Shown here piece after piece: positions 10,020 through 16,374 of a stretch of DNA of 34,491 bases. The position numbers and the translations under genes are program-made. Under the pieces are notes generated by a model, which did no database searches, had not been told where the DNA came from, and saw nothing but the letters and a program-made list of their open reading frames with translations. The number at the start of each line of letters is the position of its first letter. The first letter of the stretch is position 1. Origin of the DNA: Hydrogenophilus sp. (GTDB lineage: Bacteria; Pseudomonadota; Gammaproteobacteria; Burkholderiales; Thiobacillaceae); the NCBI GenBank assembly GCA_020725195.1, contig DYFL01000024.1:1-34491 (forward strand). The letters run 5' to 3'.

Positions 10020-10694
10020 ATGGAGCAACTAGACGTCTTTCTGGCCTCGCTGACCTCGTTCTGGACCGAGCTCGCCGGCTTCGTTCCCAAACTCATCGCC
10101 GCCATGGTGCTGCTCTTCCTGGGCTGGATGCTGGCCAGGGTCGCCCGCACCGCGATCATGCGCCTGCTGCGCCTGCTCAACTTCGACAAGGCCACGGAGA
10201 GGTCGGGCCTGGAGTCCTTCCTCAAGCACGCCGACCTGGAGGTGTCCGTGGCCTCCATCCTGGGCAACCTGGTCTACTGGCTCATCATCCTGGTGATGAT
10301 CGTCACCGTCGCCAATTCCCTGGGCCTGCACATGGTGGCGGAGCTCTTCAACAAGGTGGTGCTCTACATCCCCAACGTCATCGTGGCGATCCTGGTCCTG
10401 GTCTTCGGCACCATCCTCGCGCGCTTCATCAACCGCATCGTCTTCGCCTGGCTCAACAATGTGGGCTTCTCCGGGGCGCTGACGGTGTCCACCTTCTCCG
10501 AGTACGCGATGCTGGTCTTCGTCTTCTTCATCGCCATGGAGCAGCTGCAGATCGCCAACGAGCTGCTCACCGCCGCCTTCATCATCGCCTTCGGCGCGGT
10601 GGGGCTCGCGTTCGCCATCGCCTTCGGCCTGGGCGCCAAAGACTGGGCTTCCAAGGTCATCGAACAGGCCACCTCGAAGAAGCGACAGGACTGA
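10020..10694 (+). CDS. Conserved-TM-helix membrane protein (MscS-related N-terminal region)
   Basis: A 224-residue inner-membrane protein with about five hydrophobic segments (near residues 21-40, 79-100, 117-138, 160-178 and 182-205). The repeated pattern of a TM helix ending in LARxxR or LARFINRI resembles the conserved TM helix repeat (TM_helix, PF05552) found in small relatives of MscS channels. No MscS beta domain follows, so mechanosensitive gating is not established. The glycine and alanine-rich last helix, with FGAVGLAFAIAFGLGAKDWA, resembles the pore helix of MscS. The C-terminus is short and basic. It stands alone, with a good GGAG ribosome binding site. A stability or osmotic role is only a guess. 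Confidence 0.75.
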   Translation: MEQLDVFLASLTSFWTELAGFVPKLIAAMVLLFLGWMLARVARTAIMRLLRLLNFDKATERSGLESFLKHADLEVSVASILGNLVYWLIILVMIVTVANSLGLHMVAELFNKVVLYIPNVIVAILVLVFGTILARFINRIVFAWLNNVGFSGALTVSTFSEYAMLVFVFFIAMEQLQIANELLTAAFIIAFGAVGLAFAIAFGLGAKDWASKVIEQATSKKRQD

Positions 10695-11058
10695 ATCTCC
10701 GGCAGCCGGGAAAACGCAGAACCCATCCCTGTCCGTCAATCCGGCATACAACGGAATCCGGTCTTAATCAGGCACCCGGACCCCGGCGCAGGCCGGGGCG
10801 GCGGCCCGATCAGCGCCCCGGGACCCAGTGCTTGCGTCCCCAGTTGGTGAGCAGCCTCTGCAAGGCCTTATCCCGTGTTCATCCCGGATAGCCCATGTCC
10901 ATCCTGACGCCACGGCGCAATGCGGCCTCCGCCCCCCCACCCCGGCCTCCCCCGCTTGTGGGGGAGGGGGAGAGGGACGCAGCCGGCTCGCATACCCCTG
11001 CAAGGGCGGCGGAACTGGCCGATGAGCAAACCGGGCTCGTCTGCGTCCTCCGCGGATT
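10695..11058. other. 364-bp gene-free spacer with two palindromes
   Basis: No credible gene is seen. It holds a perfect 7-bp hairpin CCCCGGC/GCCGGGG at 10781-10798 without a T tract. A second palindrome, CTCCCCC/GGGGGAG at 10947-10966, is embedded in a CCCCACCCCGGCCTCCCCC context that belongs to the CCCTC/GAGGG repeat family of this window. The sequence CATCCCGGATAGCCC near 10878 looks like a decayed piece of the repeat seen at 34281-34370. The upstream gene and udg converge here, so either palindrome could act in termination. Confidence 0.55.
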
Positions 11059-11763
11059 TCAGGATTGTTCGCCGGCCCCAGGCCGTGTACCGGCCATCAC
11101 CCGGCGGGCGAGGAGCAGGTCCTCCCAGGCGCGGGCCTTGTCCGCGAGGTTGCGCAGGAGATAGGCCGGGTGGTAGGTCGCCACCAAGGGCAGGCCGCGG
11201 TACTCGTGCACCCGGCCGCGCAGCCGCCCGAGCGGCGCGTCGGTGGCGAGCAGGCACTGGGCGGCGATGCGGCCCAGGGCGACGACGACCTTGGGCCGGA
11301 TCAGCTCGATCTGGCGTTCCAGGTAGGGCAGGCAGGCCGCCACCTCCTCGGGCCTGGGGTCGCGGTTGCCCGGGGGCCGGGACTTCAGCACGTTGGCGAT
11401 GTAGACGTTCTCGCCCCGCGCCAGCCCGACGGACGCCAGCATGGCGTCGAGCAGCCTGCCCGCCTGGCCGACGAAGGGCTCGCCCAGCCGGTCCTCCTCC
11501 GCCCCCGGGGCCTCGCCCACGAAGAGCCACTCCGCCTGCGGGTCGCCGACGCCGAAGACGCCCTGGGTGCGGCCCTCGTGCAGGGGACAGCGGGTGCAGG
11601 CGAGGACGGCCTGCCTCAGGGCCTCCCAGTCCATGCTGGCGATGTCGGTCCCGGCGGCCTGCTCGGCTCCTACGGCGGGCTGGGCGGCCGGCCGCCCGCG
11701 CCGGACCCAGACGGGCCACAGGCCCAGCTCCCTGAGCCGCTCCTCGCGCGGCAGGCTCGTCAC
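11059..11763 (-). CDS. Family 4 uracil-DNA glycosylase
   Basis: Removes uracil from DNA in base excision repair. The 234-residue product has the family-4 motifs FVGEAPGAEEDRLGEPFVG (uracil pocket and water activation) and the HPAYLLR motif near the C-terminus. CxxC at Cys56 and Cys59 and a further cysteine at 144 match three of the four [4Fe-4S] ligands. The fourth expected ligand, in the NVxKCRPP motif, is a serine (Ser128, codon TCC). The N-terminal 40 residues are a low-complexity extension that family members from this group often carry. The start is GTG, overlapping the rimI stop in GTGA, and closes the tsaB-rimI-udg operon. Activity and cluster occupancy are uncertain because of the missing cysteine. 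Confidence 0.9.
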   Translation of the reverse strand: MTSLPREERLRELGLWPVWVRRGRPAAQPAVGAEQAAGTDIASMDWEALRQAVLACTRCPLHEGRTQGVFGVGDPQAEWLFVGEAPGAEEDRLGEPFVGQAGRLLDAMLASVGLARGENVYIANVLKSRPPGNRDPRPEEVAACLPYLERQIELIRPKVVVALGRIAAQCLLATDAPLGRLRGRVHEYRGLPLVATYHPAYLLRNLADKARAWEDLLLARRVMAGTRPGAGEQS

Positions 11764-12224
11764 AGGATCATCCTCATCACCAGGGCGTCCTCCCGGCCCT
11801 CGTGCGCCGGGTAGTAATGCCGGCGCAGGCCGACGGCCTCGAAGCCGAGGCGCTCGTAGAGCCTGAGCGCCCTGCGGTTGGACGGGCGCACCTCCAGGAA
11901 GAGGCAACCCATGCGGTGATCGTGGGCGCGCTCGACGAGGTCCAGCATGAGCTCGCGCCCGAACCCCTGCCCCTGCCAGTGCGGGCTGACGCAGCAGTTG
12001 AGCACGTGGCCCTCGTCCACCCCGGGCATGAGCACGCTGTAGCCGGCGAGGGCGCCGTCGGCCTCGGCCACGCGGCAGATGTAGCCGGACTTGAGGCAGT
12101 CCTCGAAGTTGCCCCGGGTCCAGGGGAAGGGATAGGCCTCGAGCTCGATGGCCACGACCGCGTCCAGGTCGGCCTCGGCCATGGGCCGGATGCGCAGGGG
12201 CTGGGTCTTGAGCACGGCGCTCAT
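11760..12224 (-). CDS. rimI: Ribosomal protein S18-alanine N-acetyltransferase
   Basis: A GNAT acetyltransferase that acetylates the N-terminal alanine of ribosomal protein S18. The 154-residue product shows AVVAIELEAYPFPWTRGNFEDCL at the substrate side. The acetyl-CoA loop is NCCVSPHWQGQGFGREL, and FLEVRPSNRRALRLYERLGF is the hallmark RimI segment. The ATG overlaps the tsaB stop in ATGA, and its own stop overlaps the udg GTG start, so three genes are translated as a tightly coupled unit. An ATG further upstream, at 12863 in the same frame, lies in tsaB antisense-of-frame sequence and is rejected. Confidence 0.94.
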   Translation of the reverse strand: MSAVLKTQPLRIRPMAEADLDAVVAIELEAYPFPWTRGNFEDCLKSGYICRVAEADGALAGYSVLMPGVDEGHVLNCCVSPHWQGQGFGRELMLDLVERAHDHRMGCLFLEVRPSNRRALRLYERLGFEAVGLRRHYYPAHEGREDALVMRMIL

Positions 12225-12895
12225 GTGCGCTCGCAGGTCTTCAGGGCCACCTTGTCGCGGACGTAGAGCGGTTCGGCCGTCTCGGCCGGCCCGCCGCCGC
12301 CGCGCGCGAGCTCGGCGGCCGCCAGCCGGGCGATGGCCCGGGCGTGGGGATGGACCTCGGGGCGCACCGCCGCGAGCCGCCCGGCGTAACGCCCGGCGAG
12401 CACCCCGGCGTAGGCGGCGAAGCCGCTGCCGCAGCCCACGTAGCCCGCCCCCGCGGGCAGGGGGGCGGCCGCCGGGGCGTAGAGCCCGGGCCCGACCTCG
12501 GCCGCGAGCCCCTCGGGCGTGCGCCGGTAGACCGCGGCGTAGACCTCCTGCATGCGCGCGTCCAGGCAGGCCACCACGGCCTCGGCGTCGGCCTCCAGGG
12601 CCATCGCCTCCAGGGTGACCACCCCGACCACGGGCAGGTCCGCCCCGTAGGCGAGCCCCTGGGCCACGCCGCAGGCGATGCGCAGCCCCGTGAAGGAGCC
12701 CGGCCCCTTGCCGAAGGCCAGGGCGTCTAGCTCGGCGAGGGCGAGCCCCGCCTCGGCGAGGAGCTCCATGACCATGGGCAGGAGGAGCTCCGAGTGCTTC
12801 TGACCCGCCAGGGTCTCGCGCACGCGCAGCTCGCCGCCCACTTGGAGGGCGGCGCTGCACCATTCGGTGGAGGTGTCGAAGGCCAGTATTTTCAA
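12221..12895 (-). CDS. tsaB: tRNA threonylcarbamoyladenosine biosynthesis protein TsaB
   Basis: Partner of TsaD and TsaE in making t6A37 of ANN-decoding tRNAs. The 224-residue product begins LKILAFDTSTEWCSAAL (read with Met first) and has the ASKHA signature LAFGKGPGSFTGLRIACGVAQGLAYG. CLDARMQEVYAAVY is also typical. The start codon is TTG; no ATG or GTG is available nearby in frame at the family start. A TACAAT hexamer on the minus strand (12940-12935) may be its -10. It heads the tsaB-rimI-udg operon and lies 66 bp from the HIRAN gene. Confidence 0.95.
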   Translation of the reverse strand: MKILAFDTSTEWCSAALQVGGELRVRETLAGQKHSELLLPMVMELLAEAGLALAELDALAFGKGPGSFTGLRIACGVAQGLAYGADLPVVGVVTLEAMALEADAEAVVACLDARMQEVYAAVYRRTPEGLAAEVGPGLYAPAAAPLPAGAGYVGCGSGFAAYAGVLAGRYAGRLAAVRPEVHPHARAIARLAAAELARGGGGPAETAEPLYVRDKVALKTCERT

Positions 12896-12961
12896 TGGGA
12901 TGCAGGGCGAAGCCGGGAAAGGGCCGCAGGGCCTATTGTAGCCGCTCCCGGTGCACGCCGT

Positions 12962-13336
12962 TCATGGCACGACGTAGACCTCGAACAGCACCCGCTTCCA
13001 GGGATCGCGCGCCCGCTGCAGCTGCACGATGCGCCCCTCCACCCGCAGCCCGGCGTCCATGAGCCGTGCGAGGTCGACGTTGTCGGCCCGGGGGGCGTAG
13101 CCGATCGGCACCCCCCGCCACTCCACCCGCACGGCCCGGGGGTCGTGGGGGTTGTCGGGTTCGCGCAGCAGCTCGAGGCGGTCGCCCGCCTGCATCAGGG
13201 GAAAGAGGGCGCGCCCGGCGTGGTACTGGAAGCCGGCCAGGGGCGAGGTCTGGAGGACGGGCTGGACGCCCTCGTCGGCGGGCGCCGCCCCTGCGTGGAG
13301 GAGCAGTCCGAGACACAGCCCGGCGAGCCGGTTCAT
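12962..13336 (-). CDS. Predicted exported HIRAN-domain protein
   Basis: A 124-residue protein with an N-terminal hydrophobic segment, MNRLAGLCLGLLLHAGAAPADEG, which reads as a Sec signal peptide with a likely cut around residues 18-22. The rest is almost entirely one HIRAN-like domain: SPLAGFQYHAG, the core EPDNPHDPRAVRVEWRGVPIGYAP, and DNVDLARLMDAGLRVEGRI. In eukaryotic HLTF and many bacterial proteins HIRAN binds DNA 3' ends, which makes an exported copy hard to explain. GGGAGA 5 nt before the ATG supports this start. It lies between yoaA and tsaB on the same strand, with 45 and 66 bp gaps. The cysteine in the signal peptide is not in a lipobox. Confidence 0.75.
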   Translation of the reverse strand: MNRLAGLCLGLLLHAGAAPADEGVQPVLQTSPLAGFQYHAGRALFPLMQAGDRLELLREPDNPHDPRAVRVEWRGVPIGYAPRADNVDLARLMDAGLRVEGRIVQLQRARDPWKRVLFEVYVVP

Positions 13337-13381
13337 TCCGTCTCCCTTATGTCATTGATGCGCCACCCGCGGACCGCGGCT

Positions 13382-15415
13382 TCACACGGCCTGGGTGAGC
13401 TCAGGCGCCTGCGCGAAGAAGGCCTCGGCCTCCGCCAGGCTGCGGCTGCGCCGCATGGGGGGGAGCGCCTGCCAGATGCGCCGGCCGTAGGGTTTGTCCA
13501 CCAGGCGGTTGTCGCAGATCATGAGCACGCCGCGGTCGCTCTCCCGGCGGATGAGCCGCCCCGCACCCTGCTTGAGGGCGATCACGGCGTGCGGCAGCTG
13601 GTAGTCGAAGAAGGCGTTCCTGCCGGCGCGCTTGAGGGCGTCGACCCGGGCGGCGAGCACCGGGTCGTCCGGCGGCTGGAAGGGCAGGCGGTCGATCACC
13701 ACCAGCGACAGCGCCTCGCCGGCCACGTCCACCCCCTCCCAGAAGCTCTGGCTGCCCAGCAGCACGGCGTTGCCCAGCGCCCGGAACTCCGCCAGGAGCT
13801 CGGTGCGGCTCTTGTCGCCCTGGAGCAGGAGCGGGTAGTGCACGGCCTCGGCCGCCATGCGCTCGCGGATGAGGCCGTGGGCCTCGTTCATGGCCCGCAG
13901 CGAGGTGAAGAGCAGGAAGGCCCGGCCCCCGCTCGCCTTCAGCAGCGGCCAGGCGGCCTCGACGCAGGCCCGGGTGTAGTCCGGGGCGTTGGGGTCGGGC
14001 ATGGCCTGCGGGACGTAGAGCAGCGCCTGGTTCGGGTAATCGAAGGGGCTCTCCCAGTAGCCGGTGTCCGCCCCCTCCAGGCCCAGCTCGGCGAGGAAGT
14101 GCCGGAAGTCGCCGCGCACGGAGAGGGTGGCGGAGGTGAAGACCCAGGCGCGCGCCCCCTCCTCCACCTGGCGCGCGAAGCGCTCGCCGACGTTCAGGGG
14201 GGTGGCGTGCAGCAGCACGGCGTGGGGGGTGAGTTCCAGCCAGCGGATCAGGCCTTCGTCGGGGGCCGCGTCGCGCGGCGGCAGCGCGTCCCTTTCATGC
14301 CCTTCGGGGTGCCCCCCCTCTTGCGGGGAAGGGCCAGGAGTGAGGGCTTTCGGCCCCAGCCAGCGAACCAGCCGCTCCGCGCACTCCCGGCAGCGCTGAT
14401 GGCAGTTCTTGAGACCCTCGGAGCGCTCCGCCTGCAGCGCGAGCAGGGCCTCCAGGCGGGCGAGCGCCTGTTCCGTCTGCCCCAGCGCCTCGCGCGAGCC
14501 CGGCTGCTCCAGGGCGCGCAGGGCGGGCAGGCGCTGCTGGGTGGGCTGGAACAGCGGCCTAAGCGCGCGCGCCGCCGCCTCCAGCTCGGCCGCGGCGCGC
14601 GAGAGCTCGAGGAAGTCGCCCGCCGCCTCGGCCGCCTCCTGGCGCACGTCGCGGGCGAGCTCCGCCAGCATGCCGGTGGTGAGGCTCTCGCCGAAGAAGA
14701 GGCTCGCCGTCTGCGGCAGCTGGTGCGCCTCGTCGAAGATCACCGCGTTGGCGGCCGGCAGGAGTTCGCCCGCCCCCTCGTCCCTGAGCCAGACGTCGGC
14801 GAAGAATAGGTGGTGGTTGATCACCACCAGGTCGGCCTCCAGCGCGCGCTTGCGCGCCTTGAGCACGAAGCAGTCGCGGTGGTTCGGGCAGTCGCCGCCC
14901 AGGCAGTTGTCGCGGGTGGACACGGCGTAGGCCCAGGCGGGGGCGTCCTCGGGCACGGTCTTCAGGGCCATGCGGTCGCCGCTGTCGTCGACCTCGGCGA
15001 AGCGGGCGATCTGCCTCAGGTGCCCGGCCGTCTCCCGGCTCGCCAGCCGCGCCTCGCTCAGGGCCCGCGCGAGGTGGTAGTGGCAGACGTAGTTGGCGCG
15101 CCCCTTCAACAGGGCCACGCTGATGGGCAGCCCCAGCGCCGCGCGCACCGCGGGGATGTCGCGGTGGTAGAGCTGGTCCTGCAGGGCCTTGGTGCCGGTG
15201 GAGACGATGGTCTTGCCGCCCGAGCACATGGCCGCCACCAGGTAGGCGAAGGTCTTGCCCGTGCCCGTGCCCGCCTCCAGGGCGATGACCCCGCGCGCCT
15301 GCAGCGCCGCCTCGATCCGGCTCGCCATCTCGATCTGCTGGGCGCGCGCCCGGTACTGGGGGACGGCCGCCGCCAGCGGCCCTTCCGGCGAAAAAACGTG
15401 CGCGATGTCTATCAT
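13382..15415 (-). CDS. yoaA: YoaA/DinG-type ATP-dependent DNA helicase
   Basis: A 5'-3' XPD-like superfamily 2 helicase; E. coli YoaA works with the HolC subunit in repair of stalled forks. The 677-residue product has Walker A GTGTGKTFAYLV and DEAH in FDEAHQLPQTASLFFGESL. It has an iron-sulfur cysteine set (YVCHYH, then NCLGGDCPNHRDCF), SATLSVRGDFRHF, and the C-terminal motifs GSQSFWEGVDV and KQGAGRLIRRESDRGVLMICDNRL. Similarity is closer to YoaA than to DinG. It is about 40 residues longer than E. coli YoaA. Much of the excess is ALTPGPSPQEGGHPEGHE and the next dozen residues, which look like a translated intergenic repeat (14281-14352). The frame is not broken. Confidence 0.94.
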   Translation of the reverse strand: MIDIAHVFSPEGPLAAAVPQYRARAQQIEMASRIEAALQARGVIALEAGTGTGKTFAYLVAAMCSGGKTIVSTGTKALQDQLYHRDIPAVRAALGLPISVALLKGRANYVCHYHLARALSEARLASRETAGHLRQIARFAEVDDSGDRMALKTVPEDAPAWAYAVSTRDNCLGGDCPNHRDCFVLKARKRALEADLVVINHHLFFADVWLRDEGAGELLPAANAVIFDEAHQLPQTASLFFGESLTTGMLAELARDVRQEAAEAAGDFLELSRAAAELEAAARALRPLFQPTQQRLPALRALEQPGSREALGQTEQALARLEALLALQAERSEGLKNCHQRCRECAERLVRWLGPKALTPGPSPQEGGHPEGHERDALPPRDAAPDEGLIRWLELTPHAVLLHATPLNVGERFARQVEEGARAWVFTSATLSVRGDFRHFLAELGLEGADTGYWESPFDYPNQALLYVPQAMPDPNAPDYTRACVEAAWPLLKASGGRAFLLFTSLRAMNEAHGLIRERMAAEAVHYPLLLQGDKSRTELLAEFRALGNAVLLGSQSFWEGVDVAGEALSLVVIDRLPFQPPDDPVLAARVDALKRAGRNAFFDYQLPHAVIALKQGAGRLIRRESDRGVLMICDNRLVDKPYGRRIWQALPPMRRSRSLAEAEAFFAQAPELTQAV
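14281..14352 (-). repeat. CCCTC/GAGGG repeat translated within yoaA
   Basis: On the minus strand the bases read CCCTCACTCCTGGCCCTTC and continue into CCCCGCAAGAGGGG. This closely follows the layout of the spacer repeats at 18584-18620 (CCCTCACCCCGACCCTCTCC), 10930-10975 and 3183-3200. It is read in frame as LTPGPSPQEGGHPEGHE. The surrounding helicase motifs are intact, so this insertion appears tolerated. Confidence 0.7.
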
Positions 15416-15528
15416 GAGGGCAGCAGTGTAACCAAGACGACAAGAACAGGGTTGCGGCGCAGGCCGACACGGCCGGACGGGGGTGCATCCCGGAGCGGGC
15501 GGGACCCACGACTCGGAGGGGGACGGGG

Positions 15529-16374
15529 ATGCCGAAATGGATCGTGGCCGTGCTGGGGCTGCTTGCCATCGCCGCCGCCCGCGCCGAGGAGGTGACCCTC
15601 GATCTGGGCGAGCGGCTCACCGCCCGGGCCGAATACCGGCCGGGCCGCCCGGAGCTGCCGGCGGTGCTCCTCCTGCACGGCTTCCTCCAGACCCAGGACT
15701 CCCCCACGGTCCACCAGCTCACCGACAACCTGGGCACGGAAGGCTATACCGTGCTCGCCCCCACGCTCAGCCTCGATGTGCCGGCCCGCAGGCAGAGCCT
15801 GGCCTGCGAGGCCATCCACACCCATACCCTGGAAGACGCCCTGCGGGAGATCGGCGCCTGGGTGGCCTGGCTCAAGGCCAGACACCCCCGGATCGTGCTG
15901 CTCGGCCACAGCTTCGGCAGCGTGGAGCTGCTCGCCTATGTGCAGCAGCACCCGGACAAGGCGATCCGGAAGCTGATCGGCGTGAGCATCATCGAGGGCC
16001 GCTATCGGGCCGGGGAAGACGCGCGCAGGCGCAAGATCGCCGAGCTGCGCGGCTTGGCCTCCTCCGCCGGCCGGCCCGCAGTCGTCAGGCAGCAGTTCTC
16101 CTTCTGCAGGCAGATCCAGGGCACACCGCAATCGCTCCTTTCCTATCTCCAATGGTCGCCGGAGCGCATCCTCGGCGCGGCGCGCTCGGTCCATACCGCC
16201 ACGACCTTCATCGTGGGCAGCCGGGACGACCTGATGGGGCCCGCATGGATCGGCCGCCTGAGGCAGACGGGTGCCAGGGTCGTCGTGATCGAGGGCGCCA
16301 ACCACTTCATGAAGGGCGAGCACGAATTCAACCTGCTCGACAGCGTCCTCGATGAGCTGAAGGCGCTGCCGTGA
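15529..16374 (+). CDS. Exported alpha/beta hydrolase
   Basis: A 281-residue serine hydrolase with a signal peptide (MPKWIVAVLGLLAIAAARAEE, probable cut after ARA). The fold landmarks are the oxyanion motif LLHGFLQT, the nucleophile elbow GHSFGS (Ser128), Asp233 or Asp234 in VGSRDDLMGP, and His259 in GANHFMKGEH, giving a full catalytic triad. Substrate cannot be told from the sequence; relatives include lipase-like and peptidase-like enzymes. GGAGGGGG about 7 nt before the ATG is a strong ribosome binding site. Its stop overlaps the GTG start of the GGDEF-EAL gene in GTGA, so the two are translationally coupled. The gene is divergent from yoaA across 113 bp. Confidence 0.85.
   Translation: MPKWIVAVLGLLAIAAARAEEVTLDLGERLTARAEYRPGRPELPAVLLLHGFLQTQDSPTVHQLTDNLGTEGYTVLAPTLSLDVPARRQSLACEAIHTHTLEDALREIGAWVAWLKARHPRIVLLGHSFGSVELLAYVQQHPDKAIRKLIGVSIIEGRYRAGEDARRRKIAELRGLASSAGRPAVVRQQFSFCRQIQGTPQSLLSYLQWSPERILGAARSVHTATTFIVGSRDDLMGPAWIGRLRQTGARVVVIEGANHFMKGEHEFNLLDSVLDELKALP

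Noticed and set aside
10695-11058. Small coding genes in the spacer after the membrane protein
   Set aside because: Short open frames exist in both strands but have no ribosome binding site and translate to repeat-derived proline and arginine-rich sequence.
12962-13336. Lipoprotein assignment for the HIRAN protein
   Set aside because: The cysteine in the hydrophobic segment is preceded by LAGL, which is not a lipobox, and it lies inside the membrane segment.
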